Assembly (NCBI RefSeq): GCF_001831475.1
Contig: NZ_CP017688.1
Coordinates: forward strand, 1,612,001 to 1,676,000
Length of the DNA: 64,000 bases
Source: Flavobacterium crassostreae
GTDB taxonomy: Bacteria; Bacteroidota; Bacteroidia; Flavobacteriales; Flavobacteriaceae
Reading direction: 5' to 3'
The notes beneath the pieces were generated by a model that was given only the letters and a program-made list of their open reading frames with translations, searched no databases and was not told the DNA's origin. Shown piece by piece: positions 7,549 through 15,148 of this stretch (position 1 is its first letter; each line of letters begins with the position of its first letter). The position numbers were made by a program, and so were the translations under genes.

Positions 7549-8664
7549 GTGCAATTTGGAGATCCTGTAAAACCCAGTACCGTTAGGGCAGGCGAAGGAT
7601 TTACAGGTATTGGTTTGCCAGAAAAGGATATTTTTTATTTTCATCCCGATCATTTGGGGAGTACTTCGTATATTAGCAGCGGCAATGGTAGCATAAGCCA
7701 GCATGTGGAATACATAGCTTTTGGGGAAATACTTTTTGAGGAGCACTCTAGCTCGTTTTCTAGTCCGTATTTGTTTAATGGAAAGGAACTCGACAGAGAA
7801 ACCAATCTTAGCTATTATGGAGCGAGGTATTTGGATATGAAGACGAGTTTGTGGTTGAATGTGGATCCGTTGGCGGAGAAGTATCCAGGCTGGAGTCCGT
7901 ACAATTTCTGTATGGGGAATCCTTTGAGATTAGTAGATCCAGACGGCAGGTCTCCATTTGATTGGATTAAGAATAACAAGACAGGTGCATTTGTGTGGGA
8001 TAATAATGTAACTTCAGCCAGTAATACTCCTAAAGGATATAGCTTTGTTGGTAAAAGTGATAATTCTATTGTTACTAATCTTTTTGGTACAAATAGTTCA
8101 AGCAATAACAGTAGAGATATTGGATTAATCTCAACAGAGGATTTTAATAATCCACATTCTGCAAGTGGTGCTGCTTTTATGAATATGAGTACTAATACAA
8201 CTCTGTCAGCAAGTCTTTCTGCTGATGTTTCAACAGTTTACAATAAAGATGGTAGTGTACAAAGTAAAGACTTTAAAGGAATAAATATTAATACATCTGT
8301 GTCAGGGGATATAGTAGCCCCATATCCAGGTGTTGATATAAGTTTAGTAAGCCATAATATGACATTACAGGGTAATGAAATGAAAGCTCATCAAACTAGC
8401 CCTTATGGAGAAATTAGACAAGGTGGTGGCGTTCCTACTTTAACACACGATAGCTATTGGAATAGTTCATCAATTCAAAGTAACTTTGGTAAATCATTTA
8501 ATCTTGACTTTAGTTTTAAAGGACAGTATTTAAATGGTAACACACCAATGTCTGGACCTGGTGCAACTGGACTTTTAGGTATTCCTAACACCACTAGTGT
8601 AGGAACATCAATTAATTTTAATAATACTGCTCCAGCAGTAAAAATAGATACTAATAAATTATGA
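7549..8664 (+). CDS. RHS core protein fragment with unknown C-terminal tail (cassette 3)
   Basis: 371 residues from a GTG internal to the RHS core. Residues 1 to about 105 are the conserved end of the core (YFHPDHLGST, PYLFNGKELDRETN, SLWLNVDP); residues from about 125 are a Ser/Asn/Thr-rich tail (SASLSADVSTVYNKDGS, GGGVPTLTHDSYW, SGPGATGLLGIPNTTSVG) with beta-strand character and no recognisable catalytic motif. It overlaps the following lipoprotein gene by 4 nt. Given the frameshift upstream it is probably a silent tail reservoir, or expressed only as a fragment. Confidence 0.65.
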   Translation: MQFGDPVKPSTVRAGEGFTGIGLPEKDIFYFHPDHLGSTSYISSGNGSISQHVEYIAFGEILFEEHSSSFSSPYLFNGKELDRETNLSYYGARYLDMKTSLWLNVDPLAEKYPGWSPYNFCMGNPLRLVDPDGRSPFDWIKNNKTGAFVWDNNVTSASNTPKGYSFVGKSDNSIVTNLFGTNSSSNNSRDIGLISTEDFNNPHSASGAAFMNMSTNTTLSASLSADVSTVYNKDGSVQSKDFKGININTSVSGDIVAPYPGVDISLVSHNMTLQGNEMKAHQTSPYGEIRQGGGVPTLTHDSYWNSSSIQSNFGKSFNLDFSFKGQYLNGNTPMSGPGATGLLGIPNTTSVGTSINFNNTAPAVKIDTNKL

Positions 8665-9260
8665 AAACTATAATATGTTTTAGCTTTTTATTTGTTTTGT
8701 CCTGTGTTAATACAAAGAAAAATATTACAAATGAAGAATTAAATGTTTTGTTAAATAAAACTACGATGCAATATTTTCAAACAAAAGATAAGAAATATTT
8801 AGATGTTGCATATGAACAACTTAAGTATAATAAGGACTTTGTTGAAAAAGGATTATCAGGAAAAAATTCATTACCTATCGTTTCATTATTATTAAATTTG
8901 AAAAAGTATGACGAGTTGGAAGAATTATTGATTAAAAATAAATCAATAAATGAATATAGTAGGTTAAATACTTTAAATACTACAAGATATCTAAAATTTA
9001 AAGATAAAGACTTACCTAAAGCAAAATTGTATATAGCTGAAAGTTTGAAAATGATTAAAGATACTATTGATAAAAAACCTAACGACTCTTTGAGATATGC
9101 AGATTATTTTTCTATGCGTATGTTTTTAGTAGGTAAAAAAGGAGCTTTAAAGGAAGTTGATAGTATGAAAGCAGTAAATAAAAGATATTCAGATATATTT
9201 TATGATGCAATTTTAAAGGATGCTATAGAGAGTTATCCTGATGAATATTTACCAAAATAA
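8661..9260 (+). CDS. putative lipoprotein immunity protein for cassette 3
   Basis: 199 residues beginning with a short signal sequence and lipobox-like VLSC (Cys at residue 15), so likely a lipoprotein. The rest is helical and Lys/Asp/Leu-rich (KKYDELEELLIKNKS, KAKLYIAESLKMIKD), resembling TPR-like helical repeats. ATGA overlap with the RHS tail gene gives coupling. A surface or periplasmic location would fit a toxin arriving from outside. Function is inferred only from position. Confidence 0.55.
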   Translation: MKTIICFSFLFVLSCVNTKKNITNEELNVLLNKTTMQYFQTKDKKYLDVAYEQLKYNKDFVEKGLSGKNSLPIVSLLLNLKKYDELEELLIKNKSINEYSRLNTLNTTRYLKFKDKDLPKAKLYIAESLKMIKDTIDKKPNDSLRYADYFSMRMFLVGKKGALKEVDSMKAVNKRYSDIFYDAILKDAIESYPDEYLPK

Positions 9261-9264
9261 ATCA

Positions 9265-9296
9265 TAAAAAAACCTTGCAATTGCGAGGTTTTTTTA
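9265..9296 (+). terminator. rho-independent terminator after cassette 3
   Basis: AAAAAAACCTTGCAA/TTGCGAGGTTTTTTTA just after the stop of the lipoprotein gene; stem with one mismatch and a T7 run. Confidence 0.8.
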
Positions 9297-9300
9297 TGAT

Positions 9301-9369
9301 TTATAATGCAGCTACATTTTTACTAAAGAACTCTTTAAATTTTTTAGAGGTTAGCGTTTTATCTACCAT
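9301..9369 (-). pseudogene. short minus-strand coding remnant
   Basis: A 22-codon frame (MVDKTLTSKKFKEFFSKN...) ends in TAA at 9301-9303 with the dispersed repeat starting 8 nt upstream. It looks like the 3' end of a larger gene cut by the repeat block. It is too short to identify. Confidence 0.3.
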
Positions 9370-9377
9370 TTTAAAAA

Positions 9378-9628
9378 CCCGATCGCTCGGATATGTAGGC
9401 AACGATAGCACAGACATTTATCCGTTCCCACAAAGTTGATCAAGTAAACAAAACACAAAACCAAGTGTAAATGCCTGGTTTGTTGTTTTATAGGGATTAT
9501 TAAAATCAATAACTCTTGTTAAAAAAAGGTTCGTTTTGAAAACGATTGCCCTAGCCCAGATAGTAGCGGCATCCTTTTTGTTTTTTCTTTAAAAACAAAA
9601 AGATATAGCGGATAACTGGAAGTAGCTT
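9378..9628 (+). repeat. RHS-array inter-cassette block, copy D (distal end)
   Basis: Dispersed repeat (9378-9451, somewhat diverged: ATATGTAGGCAACGATAGC), a weakened hairpin (9446-9488), spacer TAGGGATTATTAAAATC and the palindrome (9548-9627). Unlike the other copies it is not followed by RHS sequence but by AGCTTCGGATAAA and the hsdM fragment, so it marks the end of the array. Bases 9629-9717 hold no recognised feature. Confidence 0.75.
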
Positions 9629-9717
9629 CGGATAAAAAAAATAGAAAAATAGGGGTGGAGCATCTAATATTTTATGCCTACTTTAGCCATTATTCAAAAT
9701 AATTAGTTACATAAACC

Positions 9718-9895
9718 ATGTCAGACGATCAAAAAAAGCAATTAGAGTCGCAGCTCTGGGCTATTGCCAATATTTTAAGGGGTAAAATATCTGCTAATCA
9801 ATTTCAGGATTATATTTTGGGGTTTATTTTTTATAAATACCTTTCGGAAAAATTAGAAAAAAAAGCAAATGAGTTTTTAAAACCAGATGGTATTG
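9718..9895 (+). pseudogene. hsdM: 5' fragment of a type I methyltransferase subunit gene
   Basis: The first ~59 residues match the HsdM N-terminal helical domain (QLWAIANILRGKISANQFQDYIL, then FYKYLSEKLEKKANEFLKPDG). After that the frame enters unrelated sequence and stops at 9961-9963. The methylase domain is missing. It differs clearly from the intact HsdM at 26795-28384, so it belongs to a second, lost type I system. The break near 9890-9900 abuts the FtsZ-like fragment read from the other strand. Confidence 0.75.
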
Positions 9896-10229
9896 TATTA
9901 TCACCTACATTAGCTATAAGGATTGCCATTTTCGCATTTTCGGTAATTAATGATTCGATTTGATCAAAAGCATTAATTGCAGCATCTATTGCCATATCTA
10001 ATTCTACATTCAGATGACAATCTTCTTCAAACAGAGTTATAGGAGATAAGGTTACTGTTTTTCCGGTTGCGAGTTGGACTTTGCTCTCTACGGAACTTTT
10101 AGATAAATTACTGATATCTATGTCACAAACTACCAAATCCAAGTTTTTGATAGTATTGGGTTGCATTCTTTCTAACACTTCTATTCCAGCTGGACCCACT
10201 CCAATAATTTTAATTTCATTCCTATTCAT
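9896..10229 (-). pseudogene. 5' fragment of an FtsZ/tubulin-like gene
   Basis: From the ATG at 10227-10229 on the minus strand: IKIIGVGPAGIEVLERM, LDLVVCDIDISNL, ITENAKMAILIANVGDN. This follows the FtsZ/tubulin-like N-terminal pattern (glycine-rich first loop, D/N-T-D-like strand, AKMVFI strand). The T4-type GGGTGTG loop is not reached: at about residue 111 the frame passes into antisense of the hsdM fragment. Only the N-terminal part of the GTPase fold is left. Family assignment is moderate because the first loop reads GVGPAG rather than GVGGAG. Confidence 0.5.
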
Positions 10230-10391
10230 GCTCTTTGGCTATTTAGTTTACTTGTTTAAGTTATTCTGTGTCGCTTGCTGTACAAAATTACTTTCACTAC
10301 AAAACTAAATCCTGATAATGCCGTAACATGGCCGAGGAATATTTTGTTTCACTTTAGTGAAGACATGAAAAGACAATAAAATATATTGTTT

Positions 10392-10532
10392 TTATTTATA
10401 AAGCTGTGTCATTTTTAAAATTCTCTTTTTGATTTCATTTTGAAGTGAAACAGGCGATATAACCTTGACATTGGAGTCATATTTCAATAGTTCCATAACG
10501 ATATCATTAGTTGGATGAATATACAATTCAAT
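10392..10532 (-). pseudogene. C-terminal end of the WYL-domain gene, separated by ISAon1
   Basis: Minus-strand reading YIHPTNDIVMELLKYDSN...VISPVSLQNEIKKRILKM and stop TAA at 10392-10394 is the usual tail of WYL-domain proteins. It continues in frame from the larger part of the gene (13286-14856) if the insertion and one copy of the 8-bp duplication AATTCAAT are removed. Bases 10230-10391 upstream of it show nothing I recognise. Confidence 0.8.
10525..10532. repeat. target-site duplication, left copy (AATTCAAT)
   Basis: AATTCAAT directly precedes the element end GGATCAAG; the same 8 bp follow the other end at 13286-13293. Confidence 0.9.
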
Positions 10533-10599
10533 GGATCAAGTCTAAATGTTGTGGGGAAATATAAAAATAGAGATATTTGTATTTCCAAATCAGATACAA

Positions 10600-10962
10600 A
10601 TGCAAGATTCTTTTGTCGACCTTCTCAAGTTGTTACTTCCTGAAATCATAGTTGAATACTTTGAACTGACTTCCTATAAAAAAGAGGAAGAGATACTTCA
10701 TCTTTACTTAAAGGAGATTAATTCAATTCCTAAAGAACATCGACAATCAAAATTGAGCTCAAAAGGGTTCTTTGATGAAATAACAGTTCAGGATTTCCCT
10801 ATTCGTGGGCATCAGGTATATCTTCATATCACTCGAAGAAGATGGCTAAACGAAGATACTGGAAAAGTAGTTTTTAGAGATTGGAATTTAGTAGCAGACG
10901 GAACTCGGGTGACACAGGAGTTTGCGTCTTTTTTAAAAGAGATCCATAGATTCCAAGCCTAA
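10600..10962 (+). CDS. ISAon1-type transposase N-terminal region protein (copy 1)
   Basis: Small first open frame of the element, 120 residues from the ATG at 10600 (MQDSFVDLLKLLLPEIIV). I prefer this start to the ATG at 10546 because the diverged fragment at 34992 keeps MQDSF but lacks the upstream ATG. It holds the N-terminal, probably DNA-binding part of the transposase (ITRRRWLNEDTGKVVFRDWNLVADGTR near the end). It ends in TAA, and the catalytic part follows in another frame. Confidence 0.8.
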   Translation: MQDSFVDLLKLLLPEIIVEYFELTSYKKEEEILHLYLKEINSIPKEHRQSKLSSKGFFDEITVQDFPIRGHQVYLHITRRRWLNEDTGKVVFRDWNLVADGTRVTQEFASFLKEIHRFQA

Positions 10963-11571
10963 TGATTGCAATGCTATCGCCTCTTTCTATGGCGTTAGCG
11001 GTAAAAACCTACAACATCAATACAAAGATTTCTTAAGTGATTTCAAAATATGGAATCAAAAACTACACGCAAAAGAATGGCTTATTTTTCCTGAAAACAT
11101 TGGAAAACGATTATCAATAGACGAAACCTCCTTGTCCAATGGCGAACTCTATACTATTTTGACCAACAAAGCTGGAAAGGGAAAGAAAGGAACTATAGTG
11201 GCCATGATTGCTGGAACTAAAGCGGAAACGGTAATCGCTATCATTGAAAGAATCCCTCTTAAACAACGAAATCTAGTCACCGAGATAACCCTTGATATGG
11301 CAGGAAATATGGGGCTCATTGCCAAGAAATCCTTTCCTAATGCAACTCGCGTCATCGACCGGTTCCACGTTCAAAAATTGGCTACAGAAGCTTTACAGGA
11401 AATAAGAATTAAATACCGTTGGCAAGCTATAGACCAAGAAAATCAGGCAATAGAAAAAGCGAAGAAAAACAAGAAAAGGTTTGAGCCTGAAGTATTGACT
11501 AATGGAGATACTATTAAGCAGTGTTTTGACCCCTATAAAACAAGAGTATTATTGTAAATTTCGATTATTAT

Positions 11572-12417
11572 TTATGCGGTTAATTTTTTCATCAAAATTA
11601 GACGCTTATCCTGGTTCCATTTCTCTATTGGGGTAATGCGTCCTAAAAGTCCATGTAGCCTAGTATTATTATAGAAAATCACATATCTTTTTAGTATTAG
11701 TTCAATTTCTCCAAAAGTTCTATAATCAACTCTTTGGAACACTTCTTTTTTTAGTATTCCATGATAGGCTTCAATATGTGCATTTTCTTCTGGTGTTGCT
11801 ACATGGGTAAATTCTTGCTGAACTCCAATGAGTCCAAGGTATTCCCGAACTCTTTTGGCAATAAATTGACTTCCATTATCACTTCTTATCACAACATTTT
11901 CAGGGTATTGGTATTCTAAAAATAAATCAGAAAGCAAAGCGATTACTTTGTTTTGTTTTATAGAAAAAGAGAAAAAATCCTTTAATATTCTGCGAGTATG
12001 AACGTCTATTATAGATAGTAAATAAGCGTTTTTACCTACCTTTGGGATCCAAACCATCTTAATATCCATTTCTAAACATTCAAAAGGTTTAGTGGTTTTA
12101 ACTTTTCTATATTTTACAAATTTACGACCAGAACCACTCCTGTTTATTCGGTTTTCTAGTTTCAACAAACCCTCTTCTCTCATAATTCGATACAACTTTT
12201 TAGGATTAATTAAGTACCCCTCTCGTTGTAAATAGGAAGTCATTAAACGGTAACCGCAGTCAATAAACTCATTACTTAAAACATCTTTAACAGATTCAAC
12301 AACAGTATCTTGACTTACATATCCTTGATGTTTATTAAAGGTAAATTCACTAGGTTTAATACCTTTCTTACCTGAGCTTGGTCTTCTATAATAACTACTT
12401 TGAACCATGCCTACCAT
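11572..12417 (-). CDS. IS3-family transposase OrfB (integrase catalytic domain)
   Basis: 281 residues from the internal ATG at 12417, but the frame is open upstream and joins OrfA by -1 frameshift. Shows HTH_21-like region (YRLMTSYLQREGYLINPKKLYRIMREEGLL), then the rve integrase core: CLEMDIKMVWIP (first D), VIRSDNGSQFIA (second D) and EENAHIEAYHGILKKE (E), ending in FYNNTRLHGLLGRITPIEKW. The DDE triad is complete, so this element could be active. The real product is most likely an OrfAB fusion. Confidence 0.9.
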   Translation of the reverse strand: MVGMVQSSYYRRPSSGKKGIKPSEFTFNKHQGYVSQDTVVESVKDVLSNEFIDCGYRLMTSYLQREGYLINPKKLYRIMREEGLLKLENRINRSGSGRKFVKYRKVKTTKPFECLEMDIKMVWIPKVGKNAYLLSIIDVHTRRILKDFFSFSIKQNKVIALLSDLFLEYQYPENVVIRSDNGSQFIAKRVREYLGLIGVQQEFTHVATPEENAHIEAYHGILKKEVFQRVDYRTFGEIELILKRYVIFYNNTRLHGLLGRITPIEKWNQDKRLILMKKLTA

Positions 12418-12467
12418 AGCAATAATTTTAGTTTTACTAATCTTATGTTTACTATAAAAACTATCTA

Positions 12468-12779
12468 CTAAATCTTTCTTGGATCGGATGTCCCAAACTT
12501 TTTTTTTAAAAGTTCACGCCCGATTTCTAATTCGATTTCCTTGTTAGCTAATAATTTGCGTAGAATTCTGTTTTCTTCCTCAGCTTGCTTTAGCTCTTTA
12601 CTACTAGTGTCATAAGTTACTTTTAAACCTGCTTCTCCCTGCTTCTCGTGTTTCTTCTTCCAGCTATACAAAGTGCCAGTGCTAAGGCTGTATTTACGGC
12701 AGGTTTCAACGGCTCCTAATTCTTCTGAAAAGGATAGGATTTCTAGCTTTTCTTCTAAACTCCATTTCTTGTATTTCAT
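12468..12779 (-). CDS. IS3-family transposase OrfA (helix-turn-helix)
   Basis: 103 residues: KYKKWSLEEKLEILSFSEE, CRKYSLSTGTLYSWKKKH is the HTH of IS3 OrfA proteins; a leucine-zipper-like stretch follows (ELKQAEEENRILRKLLANKE). Near the end the mRNA carries nine A residues then G (minus strand, 12507-12498), containing A-AAA-AAG. A -1 slip there continues KVWDIRSKKDLVDSFYSKHK into OrfB without a stop. Confidence 0.9.
   Translation of the reverse strand: MKYKKWSLEEKLEILSFSEELGAVETCRKYSLSTGTLYSWKKKHEKQGEAGLKVTYDTSSKELKQAEEENRILRKLLANKEIELEIGRELLKKKFGTSDPRKI
12498..12507 (-). promoter_or_regulatory. programmed -1 frameshift site of the IS3 element
   Basis: Nine A then G on the minus strand, containing the heptamer A-AAA-AAG in the correct phase of OrfA; shifting back one base enters the OrfB frame and stays open. 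Confidence 0.75.
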
Positions 12780-13285
12780 ATCTCAAATGTACTATTTGAA
12801 ATTTAAAATATCACTCCGAACTATTAAGGGGCTAAAATAAGCAGTTACTTGCTAGAAGTAGGTATTTCTTATACAAGAATAAATCAAAATGGACGGCGAA
12901 TCAATTACAACGAGCATTATTGTTGTTTGAATTATATCCCGACATAAAAGAAGCTTACAATCTATCTCAAGGATTACGGAACATTTTTGAAAACACAACC
13001 GATAAAATCATTGGTTTTGCCAGACTAGCTAAATGGCATGAAAAAGTAAATCAATCTGGATTTAAGTCTTTCAATACAATATCTCGAACCATAATCAATC
13101 ATTATCAAAGCATATTGAACTATTTTGATAATAGAAGTACTAATGCATCAGCAGAATCCTTTAACGCCAAAATAAAAGCTTTTAGATCTCAGTTTAGAGG
13201 TGTTAGAAATGTAGAATTCTTTCTTTTTAGGCTAACTAATATTTATGCCTAATTTTTGCTGCTCCACAGGTTTTAGGATTGATCC

Positions 13286-13293
13286 AATTCAAT
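13286..13293. repeat. target-site duplication, right copy (AATTCAAT)
   Basis: Immediately follows the right end of ISAon1 copy 1 (GGATTGATCC) and matches 10525-10532. Confidence 0.9.
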
Positions 13294-14856
13294 CACTAAT
13301 TCCTCATCAGTATCCTTCAGGACTTTTTGTGAAGAATGTAATGGGAATGATTTGATATAATTTCCCTGTTGCCAAGTAAAAGAAAGTATTATTTTTTGAA
13401 CAGGTTCGTAGGTTTCAATACCAAAAGCATGTTGGTATTTTTTATCAACATCAAATGAGATAGCCTTGAATGTAGTATCTGAAATTTTTAAATCAGTGAT
13501 TCTGTCAAAACCAAAGTTTTTTACGATACCATCTTTCTCATCCTGTGCAATAAGGTACCAGCGGTGTTCCGATTCCTTTATGGCTAATGGTTTTACGCTA
13601 CGTTGGCTGATTTCCATATCCCAAAACTTCGTATGGGTGAATGAAATCAGGAAACGGTTTTGTATGGCATACAGTATTCCGCTTATTAAATGGGTTCCAG
13701 TAACTTTCCTTTTTTCGAGATAAATACTCGGGGATAATTTATTTCCTTCTTTTAGTGCCTGATGAATAGAAAACGCTTCGATCATTCGTGATACTGAAGG
13801 ATCTTCGATTTCCTCATCGATAGAATACACTTTATCTTTCCGATTGTATTGAATAAGCATGCCAAACAAATCAAAAATGTCTTTTTTGTCTCTGTCAAAT
13901 GTTCTTGAAGAGTATTCAAAATTTTTACCTAAATCATCATTTTTAAGTTTTGTCATTACATGTTTATGCAAATCAATTTCTATTGCTACTCGATCTTCGT
14001 TTTCGTCGTAACCTGTTTTGTAATATTTGATTTCCTCTTGACTCGCTGAAATCCTACCAACATCTGAGGTTACTTTTGCCAAGGCATAACAACCTGAATT
14101 TTCTCCCGTCAGCCATAAAATTACTTTATCCCCTTTTTTTATTTTGTCTTTGTGAGTCGCTACTTTCCATGTAGTTAGCAACTCATTTTGCAAAGAACCA
14201 ACAACATCATAAAATTTAGGATTACCTTGAAATATCCAGTAATTGATAGTGTTTTTTTGACCCAATTTTTCTTGGAGAAACTTTAAATAATTGTCCTTTC
14301 CTAATATTGCTCTTGGTCTATCTCTTGATCTGTTTTCACTGAATTTAGAAAATTCTGCTGTTTTATCATAGATGTTTTTCTTAATCGAATTAATTTCAAT
14401 TTTAGAGTTTTTTGATTTTATAATAAATAATTCAGATTCAAAATTTTTCTTATATTCAAGTTCATATAAATCTAATTCTTGCACAAGGCGCTCTTTTTTA
14501 CTACCAAACTGTTTCGAAAAATAATTACTTTTTTTTCCATCATGTTCAATCATCCAATTTACAAAATCCTCTTTAACATTTATTGATTCTTCAGTTACAT
14601 CAGCTTTTGGAATTATCTCAAACCCTTCCTTTTTTAACAATTGAAAAGCAGGAGTATCAACGCCACCTGAAAATATAGAAGAGTCAAGTTCTCCTCCAGT
14701 TGCAAAGCGATTGGCAATACTAATTACTAATTTAGGGGGATAGTGTTTGCCTTCATGGATTAAATCATAAGTACTGGAATGTCTTCCAGATCTAATTCCT
14801 TCTCTATCTATCTCTTGAATTGCAGATAATATATCCTCTTTTTTGATTTCGTTCAT
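13286..14856 (-). pseudogene. ScoMcrA-head / EVE / WYL chimeric gene, 3' end cut by ISAon1
   Basis: From the ATG at 14854-14856. Residues ~1-65 (ILSAIQEIDREG, GKHYPPKLVISIANRF, SIFSGG) resemble the N-terminal head found in McrA/McrB-like restriction proteins. Residues ~205-300 (NYWIFQGNPKFYDV, IKKGDKVILWLTG, GCYALAKV) match an EVE/PUA-like domain, known to bind modified bases. From ~residue 320 (FEYSSRTFDRDKKDI) it matches a Bacteroidota HTH-WYL regulator lacking its N-terminal HTH, including RWYLIAQDEKDG and FGFDRIT. The frame then runs into the IS after IEL; the lost end is at 10392-10532. The abrupt change suggests a deletion fusing two island genes, though a natural fusion is possible. 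Likely non-functional now. Confidence 0.75.
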
Positions 14857-14876
14857 AGTTTTAATTCATGCTAAAA

Positions 14877-15119
14877 TTATTTTCTCAATTTGATTGAGCT
14901 ATTGTCAATTTGCTCGAAAAGATAGATGTAATTGCCTTTTGATTTTGTAGATCTCAACATAATTTGTTTTGTTAAATCAATCTCTCCTTTTCTTTCAGTA
15001 TACAATCCTCTTTTTTCAATAAAATCAGCAATTTCATCAAAAGTTGCTGAGAAATTTTCTTTATTGATATTGATTAATGCAATAACAATAGCTTCATGCA
15101 GTGTTAATAGATTTTTCAT
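14877..15119 (-). CDS. small winged-helix-like protein in the restriction region
   Basis: 80 residues from MKNLLTLHEAIVIALININ; an ATG further upstream (15161) would overlap hsdR by 13 nt and adds an unconserved-looking N-terminus. The pattern LTLHEAI...FDEIADFIEKRGLY...MLRSTKSKGNYIYLFE resembles the HARE-HTH type of domain associated with restriction and chromatin proteins, but similarity is short. It lies between hsdR and the EVE/WYL chimera on the same strand, so is probably co-transcribed. Confidence 0.5.
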   Translation of the reverse strand: MKNLLTLHEAIVIALININKENFSATFDEIADFIEKRGLYTERKGEIDLTKQIMLRSTKSKGNYIYLFEQIDNSSIKLRK

Positions 15120-15148
15120 TATTAGTTTATTAAATTTAATGCTATTAA

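Larger units (their letters stand above)
11522..12839 (-). mobile_element. IS3-family element (IS150-like organisation) nested in ISAon1 copy 1
   Basis: 1,318 bp. Ends TGTTTTGACCCC and, reversed on the right, TATTTTAGCCCC match with two or three mismatches. The flanking bases AGCAG occur on both sides (11517-11521 and 12840-12844), consistent with the 3-5 bp duplication of IS3 elements. It carries OrfA and OrfB on the minus strand joined by a frameshift signal. Confidence 0.85.
10937..13252 (+). pseudogene. ISAon1-type transposase catalytic ORF, interrupted (copy 1)
   Basis: The DDE part of an ISL3-like transposase. The 5' part (to 11521) contains RLSIDETSLSNGE and TLDMAGNMGLIAKK...VIDRFHVQK, two catalytic aspartate regions. 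The nested IS3 element splits it after GDTIKQ; the 3' part (12845-13252) contains NASAESFNAKIKAFRSQFRGV with the catalytic glutamate. The reading frame is open from 10937 but has no ATG or GTG, as in the intact copy. Inactive here. Confidence 0.8.
10533..13285 (+). mobile_element. ISAon1-type insertion sequence, copy 1, disrupted by an IS3-family element
   Basis: Ends are imperfect 22-bp inverted repeats: GGATCAAGTCTAAATGTTGTGG on the left and, reversed, GGATCAATCCTAAAACCTGTGG on the right. It is flanked by an 8-bp duplication, as known for ISL3-like elements. Without the nested insertion (11522-12839 plus one 5-bp duplication) it has the 1,430-bp length of the intact copy at 41645-43074 and appears virtually identical to it, so the insertion is recent. 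It sits inside the WYL gene. Confidence 0.9.

Noticed and set aside
10230..10308. Plus-strand continuation of a small frame through 10081-10308
   Set aside because: It is antisense to the FtsZ-like fragment and then runs through AT-rich filler; no family pattern.
11522..12839. IS3 element as part of ISAon1 (one composite transposon)
   Set aside because: It has its own inverted ends and a short flanking duplication, and the other ISAon1 copy lacks it.
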